NCBI GenBank assembly: GCA_015143295.1
Contig: CM026574.1
Coordinates: 11,410,938 to 11,474,937, forward strand
Source: Tetracentron sinense
Lineage: Eukaryota > Streptophyta > Magnoliopsida > Trochodendrales > Trochodendraceae
Direction: 5' to 3'
DNA length: 64,000 nt
In this document: positions 33,800 through 45,406 of the stretch, one piece after another
Numbering within the stretch: position 1 is the first letter of the stretch
Layout: every line of letters starts with the position of its first letter
Made by a program: the position numbers and the translations under genes
Notes under the pieces: model-generated
Told to the model about the DNA's origin: nothing
Databases searched by the model: none
Seen by the model: only the letters and a program-made list of their open reading frames with translations

Positions 33800-34720
33800 A
33801 TACTTTTCGTTTTTTGGCCTATTAAGGAATATCTCCTCTGGTATTTTACATTTAGGAATATACCCCCTTGTCTTTTCCTATTTAGGTATCAGCCCCTCTG
33901 GTTCCCAACACTTAAGTTAGACACCCTGCTTTACAAATGGTTTCTAATAAGACTACTATTTCAAACCAAAAACAAAAATAAGACTACTATTTCCGCTTGT
34001 CAAGGACCCTAACATGGGCCGGGCCGGGCTTTTAGAATGGTCAACAATTTTTCTCTCTTAAAAAAGATTAAATAAAAAAAAAAACTTCATTAAAAGTAAA
34101 ATTGCTATTTTACAAAGCTAAAAAAACATGACATATCAGTAGTTGGGCTTAAAGGGTAAACTAATATAATTTTTTTAATATTATATATATAATATAGCAT
34201 AAATAATTATATTATATATTTTAATATGTAAAAGATTGGGCCGGGCTCGGGCTTCAATCAACCAAAGCCTAGCCTGACCCTAAATTATGCGGGCTTCCAC
34301 TTATCAAGCTTGGCCCTACATCTAAGGGCCTAAGAATTAGGTCATATTTGGGTTAGCCCGGCTCATTAACACTCAAAATTGGGCACTTGGGTGGGATCAT
34401 AGTTAGTAAATTTGTGTATTATTTGTTAATAATACGTATAACTCGTCTGCATTATTCAAAAAATATGAAATTGTCCAATAATTGAGGTATTTTGATACTC
34501 TACTGGATTTGTTCGTTGTCCTATATCAATTCGTCTTTTCACTCAGGAAATTTTTGTCCTGCAATGATTCCTCACCTTCAAGAGGGTCTCCTCAAACCAG
34601 TTCAGTTTTGATGAAATTGTAGAAATCTCTCCTATTGTTTTTGAAATTATAGCATCTTCCCCTCTACTTCTGTTATTTCTCATCCTGTTAGTATACCGAT
34701 CTTCCTATTTTTGATCAGAC
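33800..34720. repeat. Mixed repeat fragments
   Basis: 33800-33990 has ggaatatctcctctggtatt and similar phrases. 34560-34720 resembles, in reverse sense, the cctcaggggagg repeat at 38530-38690. Between them 34015-34400 is a gggccgggc-rich element (gggccgggccgggctt, agcctagcctgaccc) with an AT-rich core, a type frequent in plant intergenic DNA. No gene. Confidence 0.4.
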
Positions 34721-35084
34721 GATCTATAAATGTCCAATCGAACTGATTTTTTTGTCACATGTCTATCGAGAGACTCATATTCACATCTAAATATCGGATT
34801 TTGGAACAATCCTCCAACGTTATTCTACGTTGCTCATTGAAGGCTTTAATGAGGATATCTCACTTATAATTGTCTGATCGATCTAAATTTTTTCCACGTC
34901 TCTTGGGAGACTCGTCATGATATCCAATGGTCGAATTTTGGAACCTATCAGGTGTCACTAGAGCTGCACAAAGTTATGAATTGAGGAAGGTGTTAGAAAC
35001 TCCAATTCCTCCCTCTAAAAGATAGTAACATGATCTTTATAGTTACTTAAAAGATTATGTCAACTTCTTAATGTGAAATTCATA

Positions 35085-35232
35085 AAAATATCAAAAACAA
35101 GAAGAAGGAATGAACACAATCATGCACCAAACTAGGATATCTTAAAATAAAAAAGGAATGAAAATATCAAAAACAAGAAGGTATGAACACAATCATGCAC
35201 CAAACTAGGATATCTTAAAATGAAAAAGGCAT
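35085..35232. repeat. ~72-bp tandem duplication
   Basis: Two nearly identical copies of a segment containing atatcaaaaacaagaag and gaacacaatcatgcaccaaa, then ctaggatatcttaaaat. The second copy lacks three bases. Confidence 0.8.
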
Positions 35233-36075
35233 GAAGGTGAAAAAAAAAATGCCCTCAAGGTAGCTTTAATCGCATTGGACTCTCAATGCTCACGACTTCC
35301 AACTTACTAGAGAAGATAATCAAGATTCAATCTTTCATTGGTTGGTTAATGACACATTTTAGTAACCTCGGGATATAGTTTAATGGTCGAAGGACGAACC
35401 GTAAACCCGGAGGTCTCAAGGTCGACTTATGGGCTCTCCTCAATATCAATTGTATAAGATGAGGGTATTCCTTATATAGCACGTGAGACTAGTACGAGTC
35501 TTCAAGGCTCAAGAAATCCACGTTTCAAAAAGAAAAAAAAATACACATTCTAGTAAAAAAATTGCCCATATATCAAAGAGAAAAATTTGTTTGTAATTTG
35601 ACTAAAAATTAAGGGTAAGAAAGTCTTTGTCTGTAATTGGCAGAAGAATTTTAACAAAGTACTGTATAGTGGGCCCTATCACAATAACTATAATACTGTA
35701 TATCACTAAAATTAAATCAATCTCACACTAGTGGTGACATCAGACGACCAAGAAAAAGGGCCATGTGGCAAAACTCTGGCAGAAATACGGGTACAACATT
35801 TTTAGTTAAAGACAAATGGTTTGACTTTAGCAGTTTTCTAGAAACAGCTCCTTGATCTAGTCAACCTCCTTTTATGATATTATGTTATGTCTGCCTTAGA
35901 GGTATACTAAGGGTACAAGATAATCAATCCAAACCGTTCAATCCCGACTTACTAGATCATTGTGACTTGCTAGACCTTTTATTTATGCAGTTCTAATCGT
36001 CCATTCCTATTGACCTTTGACCTAGGGTCTCCTTACTTACCGGAACACTTTACTGAACTTGGATGACACGCAGTA

Positions 36076-36256
36076 GGAAATGTGAAACGGACCGCGCTGT
36101 CCGGTCAGTTTCAAGCACGTGATCTCATTGGTCATTCCATTCCTTTTCAACATTTTTTAATTGTGGTTAAGATTCACTGACCCCTTAGAAGGGTTCTCGA
36201 CCAATGACATCGCACAGTCAAATTAAATGACCGCCGGGGTCTGTTTCTCATTTCCC
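36076..36256. mobile_element. MITE, ~180 bp, with ~58-bp inverted repeats
   Basis: The left arm reads ggaaatgtgaaacggacc, then gtgatctcattggtc. The right arm in reverse reads gggaaatgagaaacagacc, then gcgatgtcattggtc. The loop contains aattgtggttaagattcact, linking it to the TTAAC-ATGGTTAAG family. No clear target duplication. Confidence 0.65.
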
Positions 36257-36734
36257 ATCGAGTCCTGAGAAGACTTGATTTGTGAGGGAAGACTAGGAGC
36301 GTTAATCTCTGTCCCAACCCATCATGATTCATGACCCAGACAACCTTTTGACGTAGACTTACCTGTATTCAACTCGGACTGAGCTCATCTTGACTTGAAC
36401 ATGCATTTACTAGGTCGAGATGGAATGTATAGACCCGAGCTCAGCCTGATCAAGTTTACCCGAGCTTGAGCTCGAACTAGATTCAAGCCGAGCAGGGGTG
36501 GTTAATGCCCCCGGGCTTTTTTTTTTAAGTAATAAGTCTATTGTGGTTATAAAATTCATTAATATTGCATTCTAACGAAGAAAGGTTAAGTATACAAAAA
36601 AAAGAAAAGAAAAAAAAGAGCCATCTCTCTTGGTTTTAATACCCACAATAGAACTCCATAGTTTGAAGTTCTTTTTTCTAAGATTTTAATTAGGTTTCAC
36701 AGTACTTTAACCTCTTTTCCCTTTCCAAAGTAGG

Positions 36735-36975
36735 GATGGATCATTGCGATTGAATTTAGGGTGAGTTCAATCACACCCACAAGTCAACATGTATTTTCTA
36801 GTTAAGAATTTTTAACCCTTAGACTTTATATATTTTTTTCTAAAAAAAAGTTATATTGTTGAACTCTAATGGTTAATGAACCTTAGCTAAAGTTAATGGA
36901 GGTTAAGAGGGATACGTGTTGACTTGTGGTGGCAATTGAACTCTCCTTGTATTCAATCAATTGCAATTGGCTGTG
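36735..36975. mobile_element. Foldback MITE, ~240 bp
   Basis: The left arm has attgcgattgaattt, gtgagttcaatca and cacaagtcaacatgta. The right arm in reverse has gagttcaattgccaccacaa and gtcaacacgtatcc. The inner parts are taagaatttttaaccctta and its counterpart. A 26-bp tandem duplication (ctcttctaaacgagttacat...) follows at 36979-37031. Confidence 0.65.
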
Positions 36976-37039
36976 ATTACATCTCTTCTAAACGAGTTAC
37001 ATTAGACATCTCTTCTAAACGAGTTACATTAGAAATTGG

Positions 37040-38117
37040 TTTTCTTGGGTTGTCACTTGTACGCTACAGTTTTGTGTCTTTCCCCTTTTTTTTGTTTGTT
37101 TGGAGGAGTGTTAGCCCTGCTCTCACTCTCTCTACCTACCAATTGTCCACACTTTTGGAGGAGTGCTAGCATTCCTCTTTATTTTTTGGGTTTTATTTTA
37201 AAATTTTACACTACCTAATAAGAACATTTCAAAAATTAGGGGCGGGGAAGTTTTCAAGTCTAAAAATAGAGTTTATTTGACTTTCCAAAATATAATAGCT
37301 AAAATTGAAATAAGATTGTCTGATAAATGTTTATTTGAAAGCTCTATTTTTAGACATTAGATATTTCGTTTTTGTTCCAAAAGATGTGAACAAAGTTTTA
37401 TTTTTTGAAACAAATCTTATTTTGAATAATGGTTAGACATTTTATTGCATTTACGTCATTTTTTAGATAGTTGAGCGCCTGAAAATTTTATTATTCTCTA
37501 TTTTTAGCTTGAGTTTCATGTTATGTCATTAAAAATAAAAAAGGCGCAAAATCATTTGCCAAAATCCATTTTTGCACCGGTTTCGGTGGTGGGTTTGCTG
37601 AGAAAACTGTTCTCTCTTTGGTGGGGGTATTTTTCTTCTCTGTTTATTTGTTGGATTTGCGTTTAAGTAGCCCATATTTGGTGAGCTGGTTTTCTCATAC
37701 AACCTTCGGCTGTACTTTTACCAGTGGGGTTTTGATTCTCTTTTTCTTGGATTTTTTCCCTTTTCTATACTCATTTCTTTTTTTGTTTGATATTCGTTGG
37801 AGCTTTTGTTTTTTCTTCCCCTTTTCCACCTGTTTGTGTTACAGTCTTATCCATAATCTTAGCTTGTTTCAGGGAATCGCTGATTTTTATTTTGAGATCC
37901 GGCAATCTCACTTGCAAACCCCCCCTCCCCCAGTTTCTTTCCTAGTCCACTTCAATAGAAAAAAAAAGCTAAAAACATCAATTTTCCATCTATCTCACTA
38001 TATCATCACCAAATCTAAGTTTTTTCATGAAATTCCACCTCATCTTTCCAAAATTGATTTTTTCCATGAGCACTAGAGGTTATTTACACAGGAGAGTTGA
38101 TTTTCCGGGTGGGTTTT
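37040..38117. other. AT-rich region upstream of the GH17 fragment
   Basis: 37259-37365 contains a short inverted repeat (tctaaaaatagagttt and gctctatttttaga). 37590-38117 is pyrimidine-rich with a long open frame (37618-38076). It ends gggttttgcag, a good splice acceptor, and so probably represents the 5' UTR intron carried along with the GH17 fragment. Confidence 0.4.
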
Positions 38118-38369
38118 GCAGGAAGATGACAAGGCTCTGGTTTCTATTATGGGTCATCTTTGTTACCGCCTAAGGCTGTGGTTCAAATATTGAAAGAAAA
38201 TGGGGTTCAGAAAGTAAAGCTCTTCGATGCCGATCAGACTACCATGAATGCTTTGTTTGGAATTGGGATAGAAGTGATGGTTGCTATCCCAAATGATCAG
38301 CTTGTAGTAATGAATAACTATGATAGAGCTAAGCAGTCGGTGAGATTTGAGAGTATGGGTTGGAATTGA
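38118..38369 (+). pseudogene. GH17 beta-1,3-glucanase fragment
   Basis: GH17 enzymes hydrolyse beta-1,3-glucan (callose) in the plant cell wall. A splice-acceptor-like TTTTGCAG is followed by [15 protein letters not shown] (38125-38169), a signal-peptide-like start. In another frame come [58 protein letters not shown] and a TGA at 38367. This matches the first ~60 mature residues of plant GH17 proteins. The usual GVNWG segment between signal peptide and LPPK is deleted, and the protein ends before either catalytic Glu. It is therefore a dead fragment that kept intron-exon structure, so DNA duplication or transposon capture is likelier than retroposition. Confidence 0.75.
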
Positions 38370-38529
38370 GGATGACTGTGTTGGCTTTGTGTACATGTGA
38401 TAAGCTTTTACATTCATGTTCTGTTGTTAGGAGAAAAGAACAATTGGGTTAGTTTTTTTTAAAAATGTTATTGGTATTTCATGGGTAATTTGGGTATTTT
38501 AAAATATTTAAAGCATGACATCATCAAAA

Positions 38530-38690
38530 TCCATCCCTTTAGTAACGATATATTAACAGAAGGGGGAATCTGTTATTGACAATTGAAACTCAGGGGAGGG
38601 TAGTGTTATTTTAGAAACTAGAGGGGAGGTCTCTACAATTTGACCAAACCTCAGGGGAGGTAACTGTAATTTACCCTAAAAAATAAGAGC
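38530..38690. repeat. CTCAGGGGAGG-type dispersed repeat
   Basis: Phrases aaactcaggggagggtagtg, actagaggggaggtctctac and aacctcaggggaggtaactg recur at ~45-50-bp intervals, ending gtaatttaccc. Related sequence lies at 34560-34720. The class is uncertain. Confidence 0.5.
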
Positions 38691-38920
38691 TTAGTTTTAG
38701 TTTTTTATCAAACAAATTTATTTATAAACTACCTATAAAGTAGCTCTCATTAGATCAGAGAATAGAGAGCTAGGAATAAGTTTTTTGTTTTTAACTTCTC
38801 TACTTTCTTTTGTTATTATTATCTCATAGACTTATTTATTATAAGTTAAAAGTAATTAAAAGATATGATAAAGAAAGATAAAATGTATTATTATATATAA
38901 TATAAGCGTTATTATTAAAT
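38691..38920. other. AT-rich stretch, nothing recognised
   Basis: A short AT-rich non-coding stretch leads into the CA/TA microsatellite. Confidence 0.5.
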
Positions 38921-38921
38921 A

Positions 38922-38922
<1 letters not shown>

Positions 38923-38966
<44 letters not shown>

Positions 38967-38967
38967 A
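38923..38967. repeat. (CA)n(TA)n compound microsatellite
   Basis: About fifteen CA units are followed directly by about six TA units. Confidence 0.95.
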
Positions 38968-39421
38968 TTTCGAGTTCGAGTTCAAGCCTAGTCTAATCAA
39001 ATAGGATCTGGATTGAGCTAGGTGTGGTGGGTTCAGATCGTACCTTAGGTAGGAGATACACGTGTTCCCGAGCTGAGGGGGTTCCACACGCATCTTCTCC
39101 CCATCTTTCAGCATCCTCGAACACCAGAGGGGTTGTCCTCCACATGCGGAGGATACTTCGAGATCCCCCTGAGAATTCCTGCTTAATTACCTCCTTTTGT
39201 GTTCCTCCCATTCTTCTTCTTTGTTTTCCTTATCTATCATATCGTGTCAGTAATCATTCTATCCTTCATCATGGACATGTTGGTTGTTTTTTCTTAATCC
39301 TTCTGTCTTGTTAGAATCGTACCTGTCATAGCGTGATACCCTCTTGTACGGACAAACTGCCACCGTGGTGCAGAGTCACATCATACAAGTTTCATGGCTG
39401 GGCTTAGCTTGTGGTCAGTGA

Positions 39422-39483
39422 TTGATCAATTACCCAAGCTGAGGTGCTCCCGACCACACAACTCTGGTTGGGTAATTGATCAA
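39422..39483. repeat. Perfect 16-bp inverted repeat
   Basis: Arms ttgatcaattacccaa (39422-39437) and ttgggtaattgatcaa (39468-39483) enclose a 30-nt loop. Confidence 0.8.
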
Positions 39484-39589
39484 GGCTTTTTGCACTTTCT
39501 AGTCAAGCTAACTGAGCTTAATGCCTTTCTTTTTCTCCTTACAAATGCCCCCTCTCAGGGTCTTGAGGGTGGGTCAAGGCTGTGAGAAA

Positions 39590-40912
39590 ATGTAATGTCA
39601 ATTACATGGTGGGTTATAACAAGTGATGGCGGGTTATGATGGATGAAAACTGTTCGATGTATCTGTGGATAGCGAAATTGTGACACTAGATTGGATTGAG
39701 CCGCACTGGATCATCACCCATAGAATGGGCGGTTGAGCTTCGCGCATGCTAAAAGCACGCGCACCAGCTGGCCAAGGGCTGGCTCACCGCCAGCCCACCT
39801 AGCATTAAATTCTGGCAGTTGAGCAATAATACCCTGCGGATACCCCTTTGTATCAGTCCTTAGGGGATTGACACGTGGTTAGGGTTTGCCTTTGCTAGTA
39901 GACCACCACTCAAGCTTTGCGGATAGACTCTATGAGTTCATCCGCGAGCTAGTTAATGACTAGCCTAGTCTGTGATCATAAAAGGCCATGGACCTAACCC
40001 AGACCACGGGTAGGACCCATGGTCCCACCCTGTCTTTGTCCGCGGACTGACCAAGGTCAGACCTTGGTCCTCAGCCCAAATAGGCTTTGGACCTGACCCA
40101 GACCGCGGGTCTCACCCCTTTAATTTTGGATTAACCAAGGTCAGTCATTTCCCAATTGGCAGTCAGATACTGACTGCCAAGTGGCAGAGAATCCCTAATA
40201 AAAAAGGACTCTCGGCCAACTTTGGGGGATCCCAAGATAGAGATCCTCTCTTTTCCTCCAATAATAGAGTGCCATATGACACTCCATTCGAAAGGAGGAG
40301 TAATCTCTTCCCTTTTCTTGGAAGATAAGAATCTTCCCTCTTTTGAAGGGAAGCCTTATCCTCTCAGAATTTCCCAAAAAGGGAAACCAATTTAGAGTCC
40401 TTCAAAAAAGAGGACTCCCATGCGTACTAGGTTTCTCCTTAGATAAGGGAAACCAACTGTCAAAGGACATATGACTCTCTCTAAAAGGAGATAACCTTTT
40501 TGATTTCCTAAAAGATAGGAAGTCAAAGGGGAGTCCAAAAAGGACTCTCCAAAAGGTATAAAAAAGGGAGTTTCTCATAAGAAACTCTCACGAAGGAAGA
40601 AGACACATGAAGACGAAAAAGAGACGAAGAAGAGAAGAGAGAGAAAAAGAGTTTTCTTTTCTTTTTGCAGAAAAACAGCTACAAAAGATGAAGAAGAAGG
40701 ATCTCCCATCAATGGAGAATATCAGGTGAACCCCCAATATGGTCTCCTTTTTTTTTTGGATACAAAGACCTCTACGATGTATCCTGTAACGCCTACATGG
40801 GATCTGGGCAACCCTTTTGAATAAATACAAATACTTTATTCAAATATTTGTTCTTCTTTAATTCTTCTTCTTAATCAGAAGTTATTTCCCAAATCAAAAA
40901 GGTAATTAACAG
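39590..40912 (+). repeat. LTR-like promoter region
   Basis: GC-richer sequence with short duplications (ggacctgacccagacc at about 39990 and 40090) leads through many copies of aaaggactctc-like words to a TATA-like ggtataaaaaaggg (40554-40568). A purine-rich leader and aataaatacaaata follow. It may run from tgtaatgtc (39590) to taattaaca (40912), but flanking 5-mers do not match and no partner is seen. The reading is LTR by composition only. Confidence 0.35.
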
Positions 40913-41396
40913 TTTAGGTTTACTCAGATTGAAAGGATAGTCCCCTACACAAAATAATAAACTTCATACAACAATGGAGGCAATTTGACACGCAACGAAA
41001 TTTACGCGTTAAAGTATTTGGGAAAATCGTGTACATTAAATGCTCTACCACAGAAGTCGGGCCATTATTGCCTTTATAAGTGCGATGGTTGGTGCTCGAC
41101 TGCCGTGTTCTGACGATGATAATTGTACCCATGAATACGTGATGTGTAAGGTCAGATGAGAGGGCGAATTGGTCATTTCGCTCGTTCGAATCATCTATAA
41201 GTAAGCGGGTAGAGTCCCTGGATAACCTTTTGTACATAATTCTAGCTTTTTCTGCCTCAGTCTTCTGCTCTCATGTTCAGTATACCCTTGGTCTGTCTCA
41301 GGCTGCCTTAGGATTCTCAGCGTCGTATCTGTGCGAGTTTGTATCACTTAGGTGTTATTCTCTCTCTATCTGTACACTTCTCTTTCCATTGTGTGT
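40913..41396. other. Possible 5' region of the coiled-coil coding segment
   Basis: Non-coding sequence between the LTR-like region and the first ATG of the coiled-coil segment. A ctataagtaag word at about 41196 could be a weak TATA-like site. Nothing else is recognised. Confidence 0.3.
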
Positions 41397-43195
41397 AATG
41401 TCTGACCATTCTGGTCTGTCATCGAGTAGGGCTAAGTCTTCTTCCCCCATTATCGTTGGCAATTCTTCATGAAGACCAACTGCTAGCCTCAACACAACTG
41501 AAGAGGGGGAGGTCACTTGACTTTTCAAATTCAATCCCGAGCCGAATTACCACTACTGGAGGAGGGGTCCTTTTCTTGCCCCCATTGCTCAAGCTTCCCG
41601 AGCTGATTGCGCTTCTTCATCCGCGATCCCATCTACGTTAGGCCATGCAACACGCCGTATTTGTAAGACTCGTCAGAGTTTTTTTGAGCACCAAAGTCTG
41701 GATCCCGCTGTGGATTTGTTTGAGGAAACTGACCATGTTGTTGTAGAGGTGAAGATGAACATTAGGGGAAAAAGGTTGTTGTCTCTCCCGGCCTATAACC
41801 TCGTGCATGGAAAGGCTTTGGGCTCATCCTCATCTAGACGGGGTCCTCCTATACCTCAGCCCAGTCCTGCTCTCGTTATTCTTATGACGGTTATTGAGGA
41901 TGACCCTGAAGGCAATGAGCCCGGATCTGGTATTTTGATACGACACTCTCAAAAAAGCATCTCTGGACCTTTGCAAGAGCGGGTTGAGGCAGAGATGCGT
42001 CCTAGATAGGATTTTGCTGCTTCCCTGAGTGCTGATCGATCGCCGAGCTTACCATCTCTCAAGGTCGTGTCTCATGGCAGTTCTATGCCGGTTAAGAACT
42101 CTTCCAAGGCTGGGAAGATAAGGGTAAGGCTCCGAACATTCCAGACGCTAGAATGGTCTACGAAAATGATGATAATTCGATTGAGTTGTCGGACCCACAC
42201 TTTCGTGTTGGCAAACACCTAGATCATGGGAGAGATGCTGCCCTTCAGGCTCCTCGGGTTGCGTTACGCTTAGTGGATGAGTTTTGCCTACCTCGGGATG
42301 TGTCTGAGTCCGAGATGTGGTCCGAGGAGGAAGAGGATTCCTGGGTTTGCTTCAGAATTTACAACGTAAGTGGTCGTTCTTAGGCTCTCTTGCTCATTCT
42401 GATCCGTGCTTTGAGTTACTTATAAATATTTTTCTATTTTGCAGTTGATTCATGCTTTTGCCGCCATCTGGCGTCAACGCGGTCAGGTTGCTACTGAGCA
42501 TTTGGATTCTCTTGAGATGATGGAGGAAGAGAATCGAACTTTCCGTGCCTCAGAGGAAGAAGCCAGGAAGAGTCTTCAGGTGGAGTTGACAGCTGTCGAG
42601 GAAGCGATAGTTCGTTTGAGAGATGTGCTAAAGAAATCTGAAATCGACTGCAAGGCCCTTCACTAAGAGCTAGTTGTGCGAGAACATCAGATGAAGTCGC
42701 TTTGCATTGAGATGAGGCAGGTTTAGGAGAAGCTCTGGGTAGATCTCAGGGAGGAGTTATCGATTGAGTTCCAATAAGAGCTCAATAAGCAGGTACTTGA
42801 GGATAGGGAAAAATGTGCACCGTTGCTATTGGGAGGATTTAGTGGAAGGTGGCTACATTCATCCTGAACCTTCTCCTTTCAGGGATATCCCGACAGGTCC
42901 CATCCTTCTGATAGAGGGTGTGTTCGAGGAAACAATGTTGCCTTATGCAGATAATCTTTCCATCGCCGTAGAGCTTTTTGCCACTGCTAATCCTGAGAAC
43001 ATCTCATTGACTACTCCTCCTGCTGAGATGGCTGCTGCTCCTTTAGCTCTGGAAGGACTTGATGTGTCAGTCTCCTTAGATGACCATGTTATTCTAGGTG
43101 AAATTCCTCCCGTTCCTCCAAAGTGCAAGACCAATGTTAGCCACGTAGGCTATTTCATCTCCTGTTGCTGGATAGTGCCAGTGTTTGGATTGTAA
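41397..43195 (+). pseudogene. Decayed coiled-coil coding region, probably transposon-borne
   Basis: Not identified. Successive open pieces in changing frames are MSDHSGLSSSRAKSSSP, VDLFEETDHVVVEVKMN, MVYENDDNSIELSDPHFRVG and VALRLVDEFCLPRD. An acidic stretch EMWSEEEEDSWVCFRIYN ends at 42365. A GTAAGT...TTTTGCAG intron (42366-42444) joins this in frame to LIHAFAAIWRQRGQVATEHL. A heptad-like Glu/Leu-rich stretch follows (ENRTFRASEEEARKSLQVEL and beyond, to about 42780), then a Pro/Ala-rich end. At least two frameshifts and two internal stops exist. Long coiled-coil proteins of this kind accompany some plant Gypsy-type or plant-mobile-domain elements (family knowledge). Assignment to either is inference. 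Confidence 0.45.
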
Positions 43196-43350
43196 GAGCA
43201 TACCTAACTCAAATGGACCTTTCTTTTCTTTGGAGTTTGACTTGCTTATAAGCGTACCCAACTCGGATGGACTTTTCTTTTCTTTCTTTTGCCTTTGACT
43301 TGCTTATGAGCGTAACTAGTTCGGATGGGCTTCTTGCTTTTATTTCCTAG
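43195..43350. repeat. Three-copy ~55-bp tandem repeat
   Basis: The unit is agcgtacccaactcggatgg followed by acttttcttttcttt and tttgacttgcttat. Copies begin at about 43197, 43251 and 43309. Confidence 0.7.
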
Positions 43351-43805
43351 TATTTCTTGTTTTGCATGTACGAGCTTTCCTCTGCTCTAAAGGGTTGATG
43401 CCCACTTAATAGAATATTTCTTTCAACACCTTTATTTGCTTCTCTCTATTGAATTCTTGTAATGCTTCACTCACAACTCGGGCCTTTGTGTGTATTTCTT
43501 CATGGCATATAACTTACGGTGTGTACCTTTGCTTTGTTTAGTCCATTCTCTTACGACTAAGAGTCATATAGTGGAAAACATGATAGTACATTTCTACATG
43601 TAGTAAGCCCGAGTTGAGTGCCTTATTTAAGTGGCTAAGTGACTAAGCAATTTTCTGCCATCTGATCCGACCATTACACCTTGATTATTCCTTATGCATC
43701 ACCTCGTTGTTTGCTTGACCTGTATTCTTGTGCTTGCTTTGTGTTGCAATCTCTGACTTGTATGCCTTTTCGTAGAGTCATTAGGCACACGAATACTATA
43801 TGTGG
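43351..43805. other. Non-coding stretch between tandem repeats
   Basis: No domain or transposon terminus recognised. It probably belongs to the 3' non-coding part of the same degenerate element as the coiled-coil segment. Confidence 0.35.
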
Positions 43806-43808
43806 AGT

Positions 43809-44018
43809 TAGGCTCATTCGGACTCCTCGGGTCACGTTTCCGTCCTTTCAACCTGCCTTGAAGACGTTGGAGCGATTATGACAAAACTGGCCTTGTGAGA
43901 GGGCTTCTAAGCTAGGCTCATTTAGATCCCTCGGGTCTCGTTTCCGTCCTGCCGACCCATCTTGAAGAAGACTTAGGAGTCACTACGACATAATTGGCTT
44001 TGTGAGAGGGCTTCCGAG
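43809..44018. repeat. Two-copy ~104-bp tandem repeat
   Basis: Copies at 43811 and 43915 each begin ggctcatt, pass through cctcgggtc and cgtttccgtcct, and end ttgtgagagggcttc. The array stops at the Athila LTR boundary (about 44030). Confidence 0.75.
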
Positions 44019-44029
44019 CTAGTGCCTTT

Positions 44030-45406
44030 TGGTCGTTATGCAATTTTATTATACCTTGTAGTAATAATTCCATAGAATAGTTACTAGTAAGGGTGTCGAA
44101 CCTCTGAGGACTACGCTGGTTTCGTTGCCTTTTTATTAAAATTAATTCTAAATTAATATATGAGAAAAGTTGATTTAAATCTAATTAAACTAAAACATAA
44201 ATTGAATGATTGTTTCTAATTAATTTATCAACTAAAAGTTTTGGAAATCTTTCGGAAAGAATATCTAAGGGGTTTGAATCCACCACTAGTTTCATAAATG
44301 ATCTCTCTTTGATCTTATTCAAATCTCTGAACTTGGAAACATTATAGTGAGCGTGATGACACGTCCCCTCCCAATAGATCAAGAAAGATACAAGAGATTA
44401 AATCTTAGGCATATCTTATCTTCGGTTAGCACGAGTGATACACATTAAACTAAGGTTGTGAAATCACTCATCTTCCCTTAGCATAAAATATCTTAGGATC
44501 TAATCTCTTGAACTATTAAAACCATTCCATAAAACCAATATTAATCATCACTGATAATTAACACAAGCGGGTTCAATCTCAATTTCCTAACACTTAAGAC
44601 AAGGATATAAATTTCATTGAAAGGTAGCCGGGGAATGCCACCCTGTTGCCAGAGGAGAAGAGTGGAGTATCTGATCAGCAATCCACTAGTAGGAGAATCG
44701 AATGTTAATCAAATAAATCTGGTTGATAAAACAACTCGCTCATTTTGCAATCAATGTTTTACAAATATTGAACTTCAAACAAAAACAAATAAAGACACAG
44801 TTACTTGGCTAGGGTTTCATCGAAACCCTAGAATGGAAAGTTAGTTCATCGCGAGGGAGGAATACACCGTCTTCATAGACAAACATGAAGAACTCATCTT
44901 TTTTGCTTCCTTGATCTCCAAAGCTTCTTCTCTTCTTAAAATCCAAAATTCTCTACTCAAGCTTATGACCAATGATTCTCCTATTTATAGAGAGAGAGAG
45001 AGTCCTTGTTAATTCAAGAGTTCTAATTGAGTCTAAACTCCCTTCTTCTTTTCTCTCTACGAAATAGGGCTTTTAAAATATCCAAACCGGGCCCAAAAAG
45101 ATATTCCGCACATTTAATATACTCCTAAAACGCTGAGGGCGATTGATTGCCCCCAATGGGTGATCGATCACCCAGTGTGGAAATCCTCCATTTGCCTATA
45201 TTTTTGACACTCTTTTTGCTCTTCTTCTTGCTGAGATCCTTATGAGTCTTCAAAATTTGTAAACCTTCCTTTTTATCTTCTTTTCCTTGCATGAACCTGA
45301 AAGGGACAAAGACAACCAAGTACCGTAAAACAATTTAAAATATTAATCTAAGGAACTAACAAGTTTAGTTTGATGTGCATAAATGTATAACAATTAGTAC
45401 CGATCA
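44030..45406 (-). repeat. Athila-like 3' LTR, ~1.4 kb
   Basis: On the minus strand it starts TGATCGGTACTAATTG right after AAGTTTGGGATTG (a polypurine-like tract) and ends GCATAACGACCA at 44030. Near its end it has cgtagtcctcagaggttcga, a phrase characteristic of plant Athila-group LTRs. A TATA-like CTATAAATAGGAG lies at about 44975-44987. A paired palindrome, gggcgattgattgcccc and gggtgatcgatcaccc, lies at 45137-45175. The boundaries are my best estimate. Confidence 0.6.

Noticed and set aside
34690-34980. Two-copy tandem repeat
   Set aside because: Only loose similarity (gatctata..., attttggaac...), too diverged to support by eye.
37618-38076. 152-codon frame upstream of the GH17 fragment
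   Set aside because: Phe/Ser/Leu-rich translation of a pyrimidine-rich stretch ending in a splice acceptor; better explained as intron or 5' UTR.
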